The position numbers and the translations under genes are program-made. DNA of 64,000 bases, from contig LSRY02000013.1 of NCBI GenBank assembly GCA_001643675.2, positions 2,501 to 66,500 of the forward strand, given 5' to 3'. A model generated the notes under the pieces. That model did no database searches. It saw only the letters and a program-made list of their open reading frames with translations, and was not told the DNA's origin. This document shows positions 13,245 to 23,826 of the stretch, one piece after another. The number at the start of each line of letters is the position of its first letter. Position 1 is the first letter of the stretch. Source of the stretch: Monocercomonoides exilis (Eukaryota; Preaxostyla; Oxymonadida; Polymastigidae).

Positions 13245-13871
13245 GCAAAGTTCAAAAGTGCTTCATGCTCGTCGTTTGAAGCAGAAGCAATTGCGGCATA
13301 AGAAGAACGACTCATGCAAGAAGAAACCCAGTGGACTGAAGATAGCAAAGAAGATGAAATTCCAACTAAAAGAAAATTTTCTGGTTATTTTTAATTTTTT
13401 TTTTTCAAAGAATTAAGAAAACAAATGTCTTATTAATATTTACCAGATAATTCAACTGCGCCAACATTGATAGATGATGAAAAAGAAGATTCAGATGTGA
13501 CACTGATTGAAAAAGAAACAGAAAATGAAAAAGAAAAGGATGATGAAATTGATAAGTTCGGAGCAAAGAAAATAGTTAAACCTAATTTCGAAAAAGAAAG
13601 AAAAAACAAAAAAGTTCAATTGATTGTTCCACCAGCCACGGAACTTTTGGAAAGCTCTAAAGCGGTTAACAATAATGAAAAAGAAATCGAAAAAGATGAT
13701 GTCCAATTTTTGTCAAGAATTGCGTTGAAAATGACAGTAAAAGAAAAGAAACTCATCGGACAGAAAAAAGTGTAAACGATGAAAGAGTGGAAAAGAGAGT
13801 TCTTTAAAAAGGCTGAACAGAAATGTTCCCAAAATGGTTATAACGATGAATATTCATTGAAGAAGAAATGA
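13245..13871 (+). pseudogene. Broken spliced gene, BESS-motif-like tail
   Basis: Two coding stretches joined by a 63-bp intron (13384-13446, GTTATT..TACCAG) that keeps phase across ...KRKFS / DNSTAPTLIDDEKED. The first stretch has an in-frame TAA at 13299-13301, and the second has a TAA at 13773-13775, after which the same frame continues as TMKEWKREFFKKAEQK to TGA at 13869-13871. The protein is rich in Lys and Glu. Near its end, DDVQFLSRIALKM resembles the BESS motif found at the end of some MADF/Myb-like DNA-binding proteins, but this match is weak. No ATG start is visible. It may be an accessory gene of a mobile element or a decayed host gene. Confidence 0.4.
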
Positions 13872-15797
13872 AAAAACTTCGTTGAGGGATAAATAGATAT
13901 TCTTTAATCATTTTTTCTTTCATTTCTTTCATGCGAAAATGTCAAAAAATTTTTTTATATAGAAAATTCATGAACACAATGATTTCCATAAATTCTTCCC
14001 TTTTAATTGCATAAACATGACCAATTTCTTGAGATATTTATAAATCAAACAATTTTCACTCTAAAATTTCAGTTTCGCAATATCCTTTAACGAAACAACA
14101 AAAAATCAAAAATTAATAATTTTACAATGTTTTCTTCAAGTGTTTGTTTGTATTTTAAATAAAATGAAAAAAATAAAATGAAAAATAAAAAATTAGAATG
14201 AAAAATGCCTTTTTCAAAGAAAAACTCAATTAACTTTTTAAAGAATATCTTTATCTTCTCATGAATATTAAATGAATATTGTTTGAAAATGTATTTTTAT
14301 TAATTCCATTCATTTTTGCATTTTTAAAACATTCATAATAAAAATTCCAAAAATATTATGCCCCGTAATCCCTTCTCATCAAATTTAAATTTTGATCAAA
14401 AAACCATAAATAAATAGAATTGCAAATCAACAAATTATTGTTCAAATAAGAAACTAACCTCAGCTTTGCTTTTCAAAATTGTTGTTCTTGAAATAGAATT
14501 TCTTTTCAATTTTTTTCTTCACATTTTCTATTTATTGAAAGAGAATTTTGAAGAAATTTCGTTAATTGTTCTTCAAAGTAAAATTTCATGAAGGATAGGC
14601 TTTGTAGAAGTTTGAAAATACGAAAATGAGGTTTCCAAGTATTTCTTCCTTTTGTTATTTGCTTTTCTTTGAATTACAAAACTCCTTGATTGAAAAGAAG
14701 TTGAAAAATTCTCATTGAATTGCAAACTTTGATGCAAACTCCTTATAAAAACTGCTTCTTTCACTTCTTTCCCTTTCTTCTTCGCATTTGCTGCATTTGT
14801 GTGTGCTTCTTCTATCGATTTCGCATACTTCATTTCACTTCCATTAGATACTTTTATCTTCGACTGAGTTGTTGAATTTTCACAGGAAAAATACTGTTCA
14901 GAAAGATGGTATTAAACTCTTAATAAATATTTTATGAGTTAATTGAAAAAGAAGATGATGATTCAATGAACTAAATAAAGAAGAAATGAATCACAAAACT
15001 AATTTGCTCTTCAATATGACATTTGTGTTTCATTAACTGAGAATTATAAGTCTATCGCTGTGACTGTATTTGAAGCTGATGCTTCAGTAATTTATTCTTT
15101 CTCTTTTTGCTCTGCATATTCCGCCTGTTCGTCTCCGAAGCATTAGCCTTATGTTGTCAGAATCTTCACTTATCTGAATAAAACGGATTCATATTGCAAC
15201 GCTTATCAAATTCAACAGCTTCATTCGGCAAACACGCTTTCAACTTATTCTTTTTCCTTTCATCTTATAATAATTTTCTATCATTTTCCAATTCTTCTTT
15301 TTTTTCCTCTTATTTTTTCATCTTCTTCCATTTCCTCTTGTTCAGCTGTATGTTAAGATTCTATTCCACCAATTTCAAAGTTATTGTATCCACTTTAGAG
15401 TTAATAGCTTTTTTTTTCCTCATCCATTGCCATCAAATGAAGCATCAAGTGAATTCAAACAAGAACGGGCGAATGCAGAAAAGGATAAAACAGAAAAGGA
15501 TTTGGAACAAAAGGAGAAATTGAGAGGAAGTTTAAGTGAAGAATATGAAGAGGAAGCTTGTTAACGAGTAGAAAGAGGTTCAGTGCATTCCATTCAATGA
15601 ATCGCATTCTTTGTCGCTTTCAATCTGAAACGAAGTGAATCCATTTTTTCCTTTTCCAGCTTCTCTATTCTGGAGTGATTATGCATTTGTCCTCTTTAAC
15701 ATCTTCGCAAAATGTTCATTTTTGTTCTGTATCAGCCTCTTCTTCATTTGTGTATATCTACATGGTTATTTTAAAGTTAGTCAATGAAGTTGTCAAA
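13872..15797. other. AT-rich intergenic DNA with coding-like patches
   Basis: No supported gene. A minus-strand frame at 14573-14833 starts with ATG (MKYAKSIEEAHTNAANAKKK) and a plus-strand stretch near 15425-15560 reads as Lys/Glu-rich protein, but neither has a recognisable domain or clear splice partners. Confidence 0.4.
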
Positions 15798-15977
15798 GAA
15801 GAAGAAGAAGAAGAAGAAGAAGAAGAAGAAGAAGAAGAAGAAGAAGAAGAAGAAGAAGAAGAAGAAGAAGAAGAAGAAGAAGAAGAAGAAGAAGAAGAAG
15901 AAGAAGAAGAAGAAGAAGAAGAAGAAGAAGAAGAAGAAGAAGAAGAAGAAGAAGAAGAAGAAGAAGAAGAAGAAGAA
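15798..15977 (+). repeat. (GAA)60 trinucleotide tract
   Basis: 180 bp of perfect GAA repeat, continuing as interrupted GAA/AAG/AAGGAG purine tract to about 16065. Such long polypurine tracts can form triplex DNA and are length-unstable. All three frames stay open through it, which creates artificial poly-Glu, poly-Lys and poly-Arg frames; the flanks give no evidence for a real protein. Confidence 0.95.
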
Positions 15978-17632
15978 AAGAAGAAGAAGAAGAAGAAAAG
16001 GAAGAAGGAGAAGGAGAAGGAGAAGAAGAAGGAGAAGGAGAAGAAGAAGAAGAACAAGAGAAAATAGTGAGGAGAAGAAGAAGAATGCGAAGATTCCATC
16101 AGCATCTTTCACGAAAGGTTGGATTTTCTTAACAAAGAAAAGGATAATGAAGTTGTTGCTAATGCAGATGTTGATGATGATTGTGTTTTATCATTCTCTT
16201 CATTTCCTTTTTTCCCATCTTTTTCTTTCTTCTCCTTGCTCTCGTTCTCACATGGAACTGACGCTTTGAAGCGTTTCTTTTATTCCTCTTGTGAATTTTC
16301 TCCTCTTTTTGTTTGCAACTTCATGGCAACTCCACACAAATGATGCACTTGACAAATTAATCACAATATCATCTTCATCATCATTGTTATATTCTTTTTC
16401 TTCTTCCATTCCTTTTTCTTTATCTCTTTCTTTCTCTTCTTCTCCTCTTCCACTTTCTTCCTTTACACCACTTTTTTTTGAGTTTTCTTTGAAAAACCAG
16501 ATTTCTTTCATCATCATCAGCAGCAGCAGCAATATCACTTTTTTGATTCTTCTTTATTGATGAATGAAATCAAACTTTTGTCTTTCTTCCCCAAATTCAT
16601 CGACAAATCAGCAATATCTTTTTTCTCTTTCTCTTCGTCTCCTTCTCCTTCTCCTTCACTTCCTTCACTTCCTCTTCAAACGGACTGATAACTCTGACCT
16701 CTTCTTCCCCTTCTTCTTCTTCTTCCCCTTCGCATGTGCAAGCAGACTCAGCTGAATGCAGTAGCATTTCCATTCTGTCAATGAGTCTTCTCTCCATCCA
16801 GCTGCTGTTCAGCATTGTTCTGAGCGATTCAACAATTTTGATGGAAAGAAATAAGAAAGACACATCCAACGGCAGATGCTGTCAAAAAAAACACAGGCCA
16901 ACAAATACGATGAGGATGAGTGTCTTCGCAAGTTACTGCAAGTTGCTGACATTGAATTGATAAGGATCTGCAAGACAAATCCGTTTTTGAGTGAAATATA
17001 TTTAAAAAATTCGCAAAATTAACCAATAAATTTTCATGGAAAAGAACACAAATAAAAAGAAGAATATGAAGTTCCAAATGAGGCAATACCATTTTTCAAA
17101 AAAATTAAGATTTTCTTCTCGCCCCTCTGATCGAAGCAGTCTGCCTTTTATCATTTCTTCTCAACCATTTGTTTTTTATTTGCAAAAGTCAAAAGAACTT
17201 CTGTGCAACACTAAAAATGAAAGAAAAAAAGAGATATAATAGAAAAGAAAAAAATTAGAAATTATCATTGAAAAAAAGTTTGAGTTATTTTATTCTTGAT
17301 CTCTTTCTTTCTTTCTTTTTCTTTTGTTAATTCTTCTTGGAAAAAAAAAAAACATTGCAAATGCAACAAAAAATTGGTAGCACACCTAATTTTGATCAAC
17401 TATTTCTATCGTGGTCTGTTCTGTCTTGTCAGATTCATTCCGGCATCGTTCAAATTGTTTCCGCCTTTGCCTTGAAATCCACGCTGAAATTGGCGAATCA
17501 AAAACAATCATCAAAACAACCCAAATGATGACTTTCAATAAAATGCAACAAGTGTCTTTATAGAAAAATACTTACCAAGCGGTTACACCACTGAACGATT
17601 AAAATGTTGAAATGAACTCAAAAACTCGGTTG
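15978..17632. other. Low-complexity purine/pyrimidine-rich DNA
   Basis: Alternates between GA-rich and CT-rich stretches (for example CT-rich 16190-16560 and 16610-16740). Short serine- or glutamate-rich frames overlap on both strands, none with a start, domain and consistent splice signals. Probably decayed coding DNA or expanded simple sequence. Confidence 0.4.
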
Positions 17633-18015
17633 CTATTTGATTTCGATATTGCAATAATCTCCCTTTATCTTCTCAATTTTTTTTCCATCTTCGCTCAGCC
17701 TCAAAGCCTTTTGTTATAGAATCTCTTTTAATGCCCGATCAACAATGCAGCCCAATGTTGTCTTGATACAGTTCCTAAGATATTCAGTTATCATGTTTCA
17801 GAGCTTCAAAAAAATGTGAATTGACGAAAGCTTGATCCCCTCCATCAATCCTCCTTCATCCTGAACAACCCACTCAAAAAAGGAACTAATGATAAAAGTA
17901 TCCTTATGATCTGTAGCTTCACTCAACATATTAATTTTGAAGCAACCACAGAAGCCAGTAAACGCTTTGATAAAACATAAAAAATCATTTCGATGAAGCA
18001 AAGCCTCAACATAAC
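17633..18015 (-). pseudogene. Decayed helical-protein gene fragment
   Basis: The minus strand reads EALLHRNDFLCFIKAFTGFC, then FFEWVVQDEGGLMEGIKL down to a TGA near 17800. A shift of frame then continues with NMITEYLRNCIKTT and, after an in-frame TAA, QKALRLSEDGKKIEK, ending at TAG 17633-17635. The reading is protein-like throughout but broken by a frameshift and stops. It looks like a fragment of a lineage-specific helical protein; I recognise no named domain. Confidence 0.5.
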
Positions 18016-18515
18016 TCTAAATGTGAGTGTCAAAATTGAAATACTTATGTTTGAATTTTAAATTAAAGGAGCACTGAAATATATGCACGATTAATGAACA
18101 AACTGTTGCTTTTTTGTCTCTTCTTTGTTTTGTTCTTCAAAACAATTTATTGCCTCCTCTTCATGAGGCCCAGAGTATTAAAATAGATATTTTTTTTTAA
18201 TAATCAATTCCAGACATGTGGGATACTTTCCGACATGTTCAAGTTTTCATTCGAAATTCTATCCATTTCGATGAAATGAATTATTGTTGGTTCGATCAGA
18301 CAGAAATTAAACTCTTTTGTATTTGAATTGATACAGACTTTCTCGTGGCTTCTTTGTGATTTCTTTTTTAACATATAGTTTTTTAACTAGAAAAAGGAAT
18401 TGGGTTTGTCCTTTATCTTTCTTTGTCAATCATGAAAGATGTTTTCTGCTTTTTGTGATATTTTCATTGAATGTGATGCTTTGTTTCAAATTGATCTTTG
18501 AATGATATGAGCAGA
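18016..18515. other. Upstream region of the helical-repeat gene
   Basis: AT-rich DNA without a coding frame, between the decayed fragment at 17.6-18.0 kb and the gene starting at 18516. Presumably contains the promoter of the latter; no motif is obvious. Confidence 0.4.
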
Positions 18516-19952
18516 ATGGAAATGCACAATAAATATAAATGCACTGATAATACTCAGGAGCTTTCACTTGCAGACAAGTTTTCAAGTTTGTGAATTTTTT
18601 CTATTTTTTGAATGTTCAGGGCTTTCTGTGATTAATAAATTAATTGAAGATTTGTTTTCTGAACTGGAGCATTGCATTGAAGATGAAAAAGGAAGGAAAA
18701 TTGAAGAAATGAATGAAATAATTGATGGAATGAATGAAAATGCAATTCATCGGACTGTCACAAAAGATTTGTACGACAAAATGGACAAAATGATTGAAGA
18801 AAGGAAAATATCAATGGAAAATGTCATTATGCTTCTGAAGCATGTGGGATATTGCGGAATATTGAATAAGTTATGGAATGATTACGTTGATTCGTCTTCG
18901 CTAAACAAAAGATTTAAGAAGATGATTTTTGAAGAAGAGAAGAGAGAAGAAAAGAATGAAAGGCTTCTTGTTGATCTGTGCGAATGCTATCTTTTGCTTG
19001 GCAACCAGTTCAATTCAGAGTTGATACCTATTTGCATGTCATGCCTTTTTAAAGTTGCATTGAACAAACAGGAAGATGAAGAAACACAAAAAGAAGTGGA
19101 AATGGCTTTGCTGGCTTTGAGACGCATTTACACGTTTCAGGTTTGAGCATTTCTGTTTTGTTTTTGATGTTATTGATTTTTTCCGATTTTTATTAGAAAA
19201 TGGAAAAAGAGCTGTATTTTAATGAGATCAACGAGATTATCCAACATCATCAGGAGCATCACAACTTAACCCAGCTTGCATATCAGTCTGCTTGGGGTTT
19301 TTTGATTTACCGACTTCGGGCTGACAATAGCTTGGAAGAAGTGATTGTGAATGAGCTGCATTTTGGAAGAGAAGCAGCAAGAGAATTGGAAGAATTGTCG
19401 AATTGTGTGGATTGGAAGAGAAAAGAAGAAGTAAATGGAAGAATAGAAGTGATGATAATCAGGAGATGGCTCAATGAGGTTTATGATTTCTTCGATTCAA
19501 GCATATTGTGGAACGAAGAATTTGCTGGACTCATTGGCAGCATTGTTCAAGTATTTCGAGCATCAAGGGACAATCACAAAGGAATTCGCTATGGATGCCT
19601 CTATTCACTTGAATATGCGGCAGAAAAGAGAAATATGGAAATTGATGCTTTCGTGAAGGAAGGTGCTGTTGATCTCTTTTTGGAGGAAATGAAGCAATCA
19701 ACTTTGAAAGATAACATTATAAGATATTTTTTGAATATCCTTTTGAATTTTTCAAGGCAAATGAAAGCCAAGAAGAATAATGAAATGGAAGAAGCGAAAA
19801 GAAAAGAGTTGAAAAGGAAATTATTCGAAATGAATGAAGAAGAAGGATACGAAGATACAATCACATGCTTTCATGGAATATTTTCTTTTCTATTCAAAAA
19901 TGGTTGCAATGTATTATCGTTGGATGTTTCTGATTATCTTGTCAATGTCTAA
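18516..19952 (+). CDS. Helical-repeat protein of an oxymonad-type family, 3 exons
   Basis: Exons 18516-18585, 18620-19140 and 19197-19952 join in frame to give 448 residues. The introns are 34 bp (GTTTGTGAA..TTCAG) and 56 bp (GTTTGAGC..TATTAG). The start ATG at 18516 is chosen because the large exon has no ATG near its beginning and the short exon supplies one in phase; a second ATG follows at 18522. The protein is almost entirely alpha-helical and acidic, with leucine-spaced segments such as ISMENVIMLLKHVGYCGIL and LLVDLCECYLLLGNQF that suggest an Armadillo/HEAT-like solenoid. There is no signal peptide or membrane segment. I recall a large family of similar uncharacterised proteins in oxymonads, but no function is known. 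The 34-bp first intron is unusually short, so exon 1 is less certain than the rest. Decayed relatives may lie at 17.6-18.0 kb and 25.8-26.0 kb. Confidence 0.75.
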
Positions 19953-22131
19953 CAGAGAGAAATGTTTCATCTTTTGTAACTCAAAAATATTTTATTTTTT
20001 CTTTTTAATTGGTTGATGATTCTTCAAAACTTTTGACATGTTTTCTTTATTAATGAGGTTTTTTATTTCTCCAAGATTATCTGACCATTTTTCAGATTGT
20101 TCTGTGAATGTTTGAGGATTTGAGATGTTCTTTATTCTGTGAATCAAAATTTTTATTTATTTTTTACTTTCAGCGTCATATCACAATTCGACAAGCCTAA
20201 AATGAGTTTTACAGCTTTGTTTTTCATCATTTCGCAAAATTACAAAAAAATGGATTGAAGAATTTTTATTAATGTTTTATCGCCTTTTTCAAATAATAAA
20301 TAATCAAAAAAAATCCATTATTTTTTTATCACCATCAATAACAGTCATTGAATGAATATTTGCATCATATCTTTTTCAAGTCGAATCATTTATTAAAAAA
20401 ATGAACTGTTCTGTTATTTCCTCTTGAAACTTCAAGTTTCCTTTGATTTTTTTCTTTCTCTTCGCATTCTCGATGAATTCGAGAAGTGAGAGGCGAAATG
20501 CGATATGAAAACTCTTGAGAAGAATGAAAAGGCATCAATGAAGAAATGTTTGTTGAAGAATGCAGACATCAGCTTGGTGATCACCAAATGCAAGAATAAA
20601 CATGGATGAAAAAGAAGCTGATCCAATGCTTCAACTCAGAATGGGAATGACAGGACAAGTCAATCAGAATTAATTGCTCTTCAAATTCTTCTCATTTTTG
20701 TTCAGTTTTTCATATCTCTGAATTCTTTTCTTCCCCATAATAGCCCTTTCGTTTTTCTCTTCGTTCCTTTCATCTCTTCTTCTTGAATAAGGACACTTGT
20801 CTCATTCATTTCATCTCAAAATGGAATTTTTCAAAACATCTCTTTAATTCCATCTCTTTCTCTTTCTCTTCCTTTTTCTTTCATCATTCTGTTTTCTTCT
20901 GCTTTTTCCAATTGATGGAGAAAGAGAAGACACCTCACTCACATTCTTTTCTCACAATATCATCCAAAAGTTTAGCTCCAATTGTATTTTCCCTTCAGCT
21001 GCTTTGTTGCCACATAAATAAATATTTCTTCATACATCAATCATTTTCGATCCTTATTCTATTTCCTTGACTGATCTCTCTTAATCTCTGCTCAAAATTA
21101 TTCTTTTCCTTTCTCTCTTCTTTTCATCTCCATTTTTCTTCAATTCATGAAATGTTCTTAAAATCTATTCTTCCAAACCCCCTTTTTTCTCAAGCCCAAT
21201 ACAAAAACGATGCATTCATGAAAATATCAAACTTTTCATTTTTGGTTGCTGAGAATGAATTGAAAAGACGCAGCGAATGAATTCACAACTTTTATGCAAA
21301 TGATTGATGTGTTCAATTGAAAAGTCTTCCTTTGCCTTTTCTCCTCCATTCTCCAATTTTTCTGTTTTAAAAGACACTCAAAATGCAGATAAAGAAAAAG
21401 AAATTCTGTTTGAAACTATCATGCTTTTTTTGATGGCGATGATAGAAGAACAAAAAGAACGAAGAAATATAAGGTGTTGAGTGTTTTATGTTTGTTGATA
21501 GTTTGTTGTGAAGAATTTGAAACAAAATGAGTTTTTGGAAAAAGGTGATGAAGAAGATGAACAATGATGATTTTGATCGAAAGAGATGAGCTTCAAGAGA
21601 GATGAACAATGAACGAGAAATCAGCAGCAGAATTGACAGAAGGATGAAATGTTGAAGAATAAATCAGTGAGTGGGAGAGTTTATTGAATTGCCGAAGAAG
21701 ATGAAGAAGAAGATTTTGAAGAAACAAATGCCATTTGATATTCAATGTCTGCCTTCTGCTTCAAGCATCCCACAAATTGAATTGTGAATAAAATAGTTGT
21801 TCTGTCAGAACATGATAATAATTCTCCAAAAATACACTCATTGAAAAGAAAGTGCCAAATCCATTTCTGTGAAAGTGACTTGTCTCTCTTTTCGGTTGGA
21901 CTGACTTTCTTGTCTTCTCTGCGTAACTATTTTATTCTTTTGTCATCTTCTCCTTGTTTCATTCATCTGTGTTGATGTGAATGTCAGAAACGTTTTCCAA
22001 AAAAGAGTTAACAAAATAGATGTCTTTTCGAGCAATACTCAAAAAGAATGGATTTTAATCAGATTCGCTCAATTTTCGCTTATTCCGCATCCCAAAGAAG
22101 GAAGAAGATGAAGACGAATCCAAAAAATTAC
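19953..22131. other. Intergenic DNA with no supported gene
   Basis: AT-rich just after the helical gene, then CT-rich from about 20.4 kb. Many short frames occur on both strands but none with a coherent start, domain and splice signals. Probably decayed coding sequence mixed with simple sequence. Confidence 0.4.
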
Positions 22132-22740
22132 TTAAAAATGTTGCTGACTCAAAAATATGAAGAAGAAGATGAGCAGATATTGAGAATAAAATTCCTCTCT
22201 CTCTTTCTCTCTCTGCCGGAGTAGCTTGTGATGAAGTTGAGCCGTGTGAGAAGAAGTCTGCCGTATTTCCAGAAGAATACTTAGCAAAACAAAAATCACC
22301 AAAATTAACAGCGCTGTATATAAAACATATTGTGCATTACATGAAACGATCATTGACCATTGAAATGTTTCTGTTGCAACTGGAGCTCTATCAGATGAAA
22401 TGATGCTGATGAATGCGAAATCTTCGACAGATGAATTTTCACAACGTTTTCCTGTCGATTCAGCTGAACGTGCAATTTTTATTCGCTTTTTTCATCCCTT
22501 TGTCTTCTTACCCGCTTTTGTGTTCATTTGCATCAGCTGAAATTGTTGTGTTTCCTTTCTTTCTCCCTTCAACAACAATAATGCCTGCTCTTTCTTTTCC
22601 TCCGTAAAATATCTCCACTTGCACCATTGGAATGGACAATGACAGATGATATTCTCCAATCTGTTGCTTCACCTGGAAAAATTGATGCTGCATCCCATTC
22701 GCATGAAGGCCGAGTGAACCATCCATCCAACAATATATGT
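22132..22740 (-). pseudogene. Possible membrane-protein gene remnant
   Basis: Upstream stretch (about 22726-22508) reads GEYHLSLSIPMVQVEIFYGG then KERAGIIVVEGRKKGNTTIS. An apparent intron follows (GTAAGAAG..ACGTTCAG, near 22462-22509). The downstream stretch reads ENSSVEDFAFISIISSDRAP and then a clear membrane segment, YVLYTALLILVIFVLLSILL, followed by a basic tail. The apparent splice is out of phase by one base, so the gene is either broken or spliced differently. The beta-rich domain plus one C-terminal membrane span recalls p24/GOLD-type cargo receptors, but this is only a resemblance. Confidence 0.3.
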
Positions 22741-23521
22741 CTCAGTCCTTCTTCTCTTTAACTCTCTCTCAATTATTCATCTCGAACAGGACGTCTTCTT
22801 CTTTCTTTCTAAAATATTAATAAAAAAGAAGTGATGTTTCCTTTTGGCCTTTATCCGTGTTCAAACAAAAGATTCTTCTGCTCCGCCTGGCTGAAAGAGA
22901 TCAATTAATGACTTGGCCTTGCTGAAATTGAAGCTGCCCTTCGTCCAACGAACAAACCAAATGGCTTCTCAGCCTCCAACAGTTGCTTTTCTCTCATCTT
23001 CTTCTTCTTCCTCGATGCCGAGCATCTCATCAATCGCATGGCTCACAAAACTCAATGAATGCTGATTTTTTTTCCCTGTTATTCATCAGCGCCATCTCCA
23101 AAACTCTCAATGGCTCCAATTTCTCTTTCGCCCTCTGCTCACACATCTTCATTCGGCAGCTCAACAGAATTCACCTCAAACGCATCTTCATTCATAGGTC
23201 GCGCAAAATGGTTGCCCTGGTTTCTTCCAAAATGGCGGAATTTCCACTCATTTTTGTGGAAGAGAAAGGAGATTTTCTTTTTCATCATTTCTCACGCCGA
23301 CGAAGAAGACACACAAACTTCGCTTCCATTTGCCTCGATCGATGCAACAGCCAGATGGTGTTCTTCTGCTCTGCCTCCAGCCATTTGCATTCTCTGCTCT
23401 TTTGATGATGATGCTCCCTTTTTGGCATCCAAATGTTCCTCGCAAATTGTTCGCAACTTCTTCAATTTCATCCAAAAACGAGCACAAAACAAACACAACG
23501 CAAACAATGTGAGCAATGCAA

Positions 23522-23826
23522 ATGAGTGATGTGGCCGTTGGCGACAAAGTGATGGCAATAAATCAATTACACGATTTGCATTGCCTCAAATATCGGTGAG
23601 ACGAAAGGGAAAAAAAAAAAAGACAATGCAATTGAAGAAGATGGCTTCAACGGAAATTATTACGAGGAAAAGGAGAACTGCTGGAGAGAAGGAGAACAAG
23701 AAGAGGAAGAAGAGGAGGAAGAAGAAGAAGATGATGATGATGATGAAGAGGAAGAAGAGGAAGAAGAATCAAAAGATGATTAGGGCTATGAAGGTGGAGC
23801 AATTGAGAATTGTGAAGCGAATTTAA
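23522..23826 (+). pseudogene. Possible Tudor/chromo-like gene remnant with acidic tract
   Basis: From ATG 23522 the frame reads MSDVAVGDKVMAINQLHDLH, similar in style to the start of Tudor-knot/chromo-barrel domains. It stops at a TGA inside CGGTGAGACG, which could be a 5' splice site. Further on, another frame gives EEDGFNGNYYEEKENCW followed by a run of Glu and Asp and a TAG stop. I found no splice that joins the two in phase. Low confidence; probably decayed. The minus strand over 22.98-23.56 kb also reads as protein in patches. Confidence 0.25.

Noticed and set aside
15675-16269. Long poly-Glu, poly-Lys, poly-Ser and poly-Phe frames
   Set aside because: All frames on both strands are open only because of the GAA repeat; no start, domain or coding flank supports a protein.
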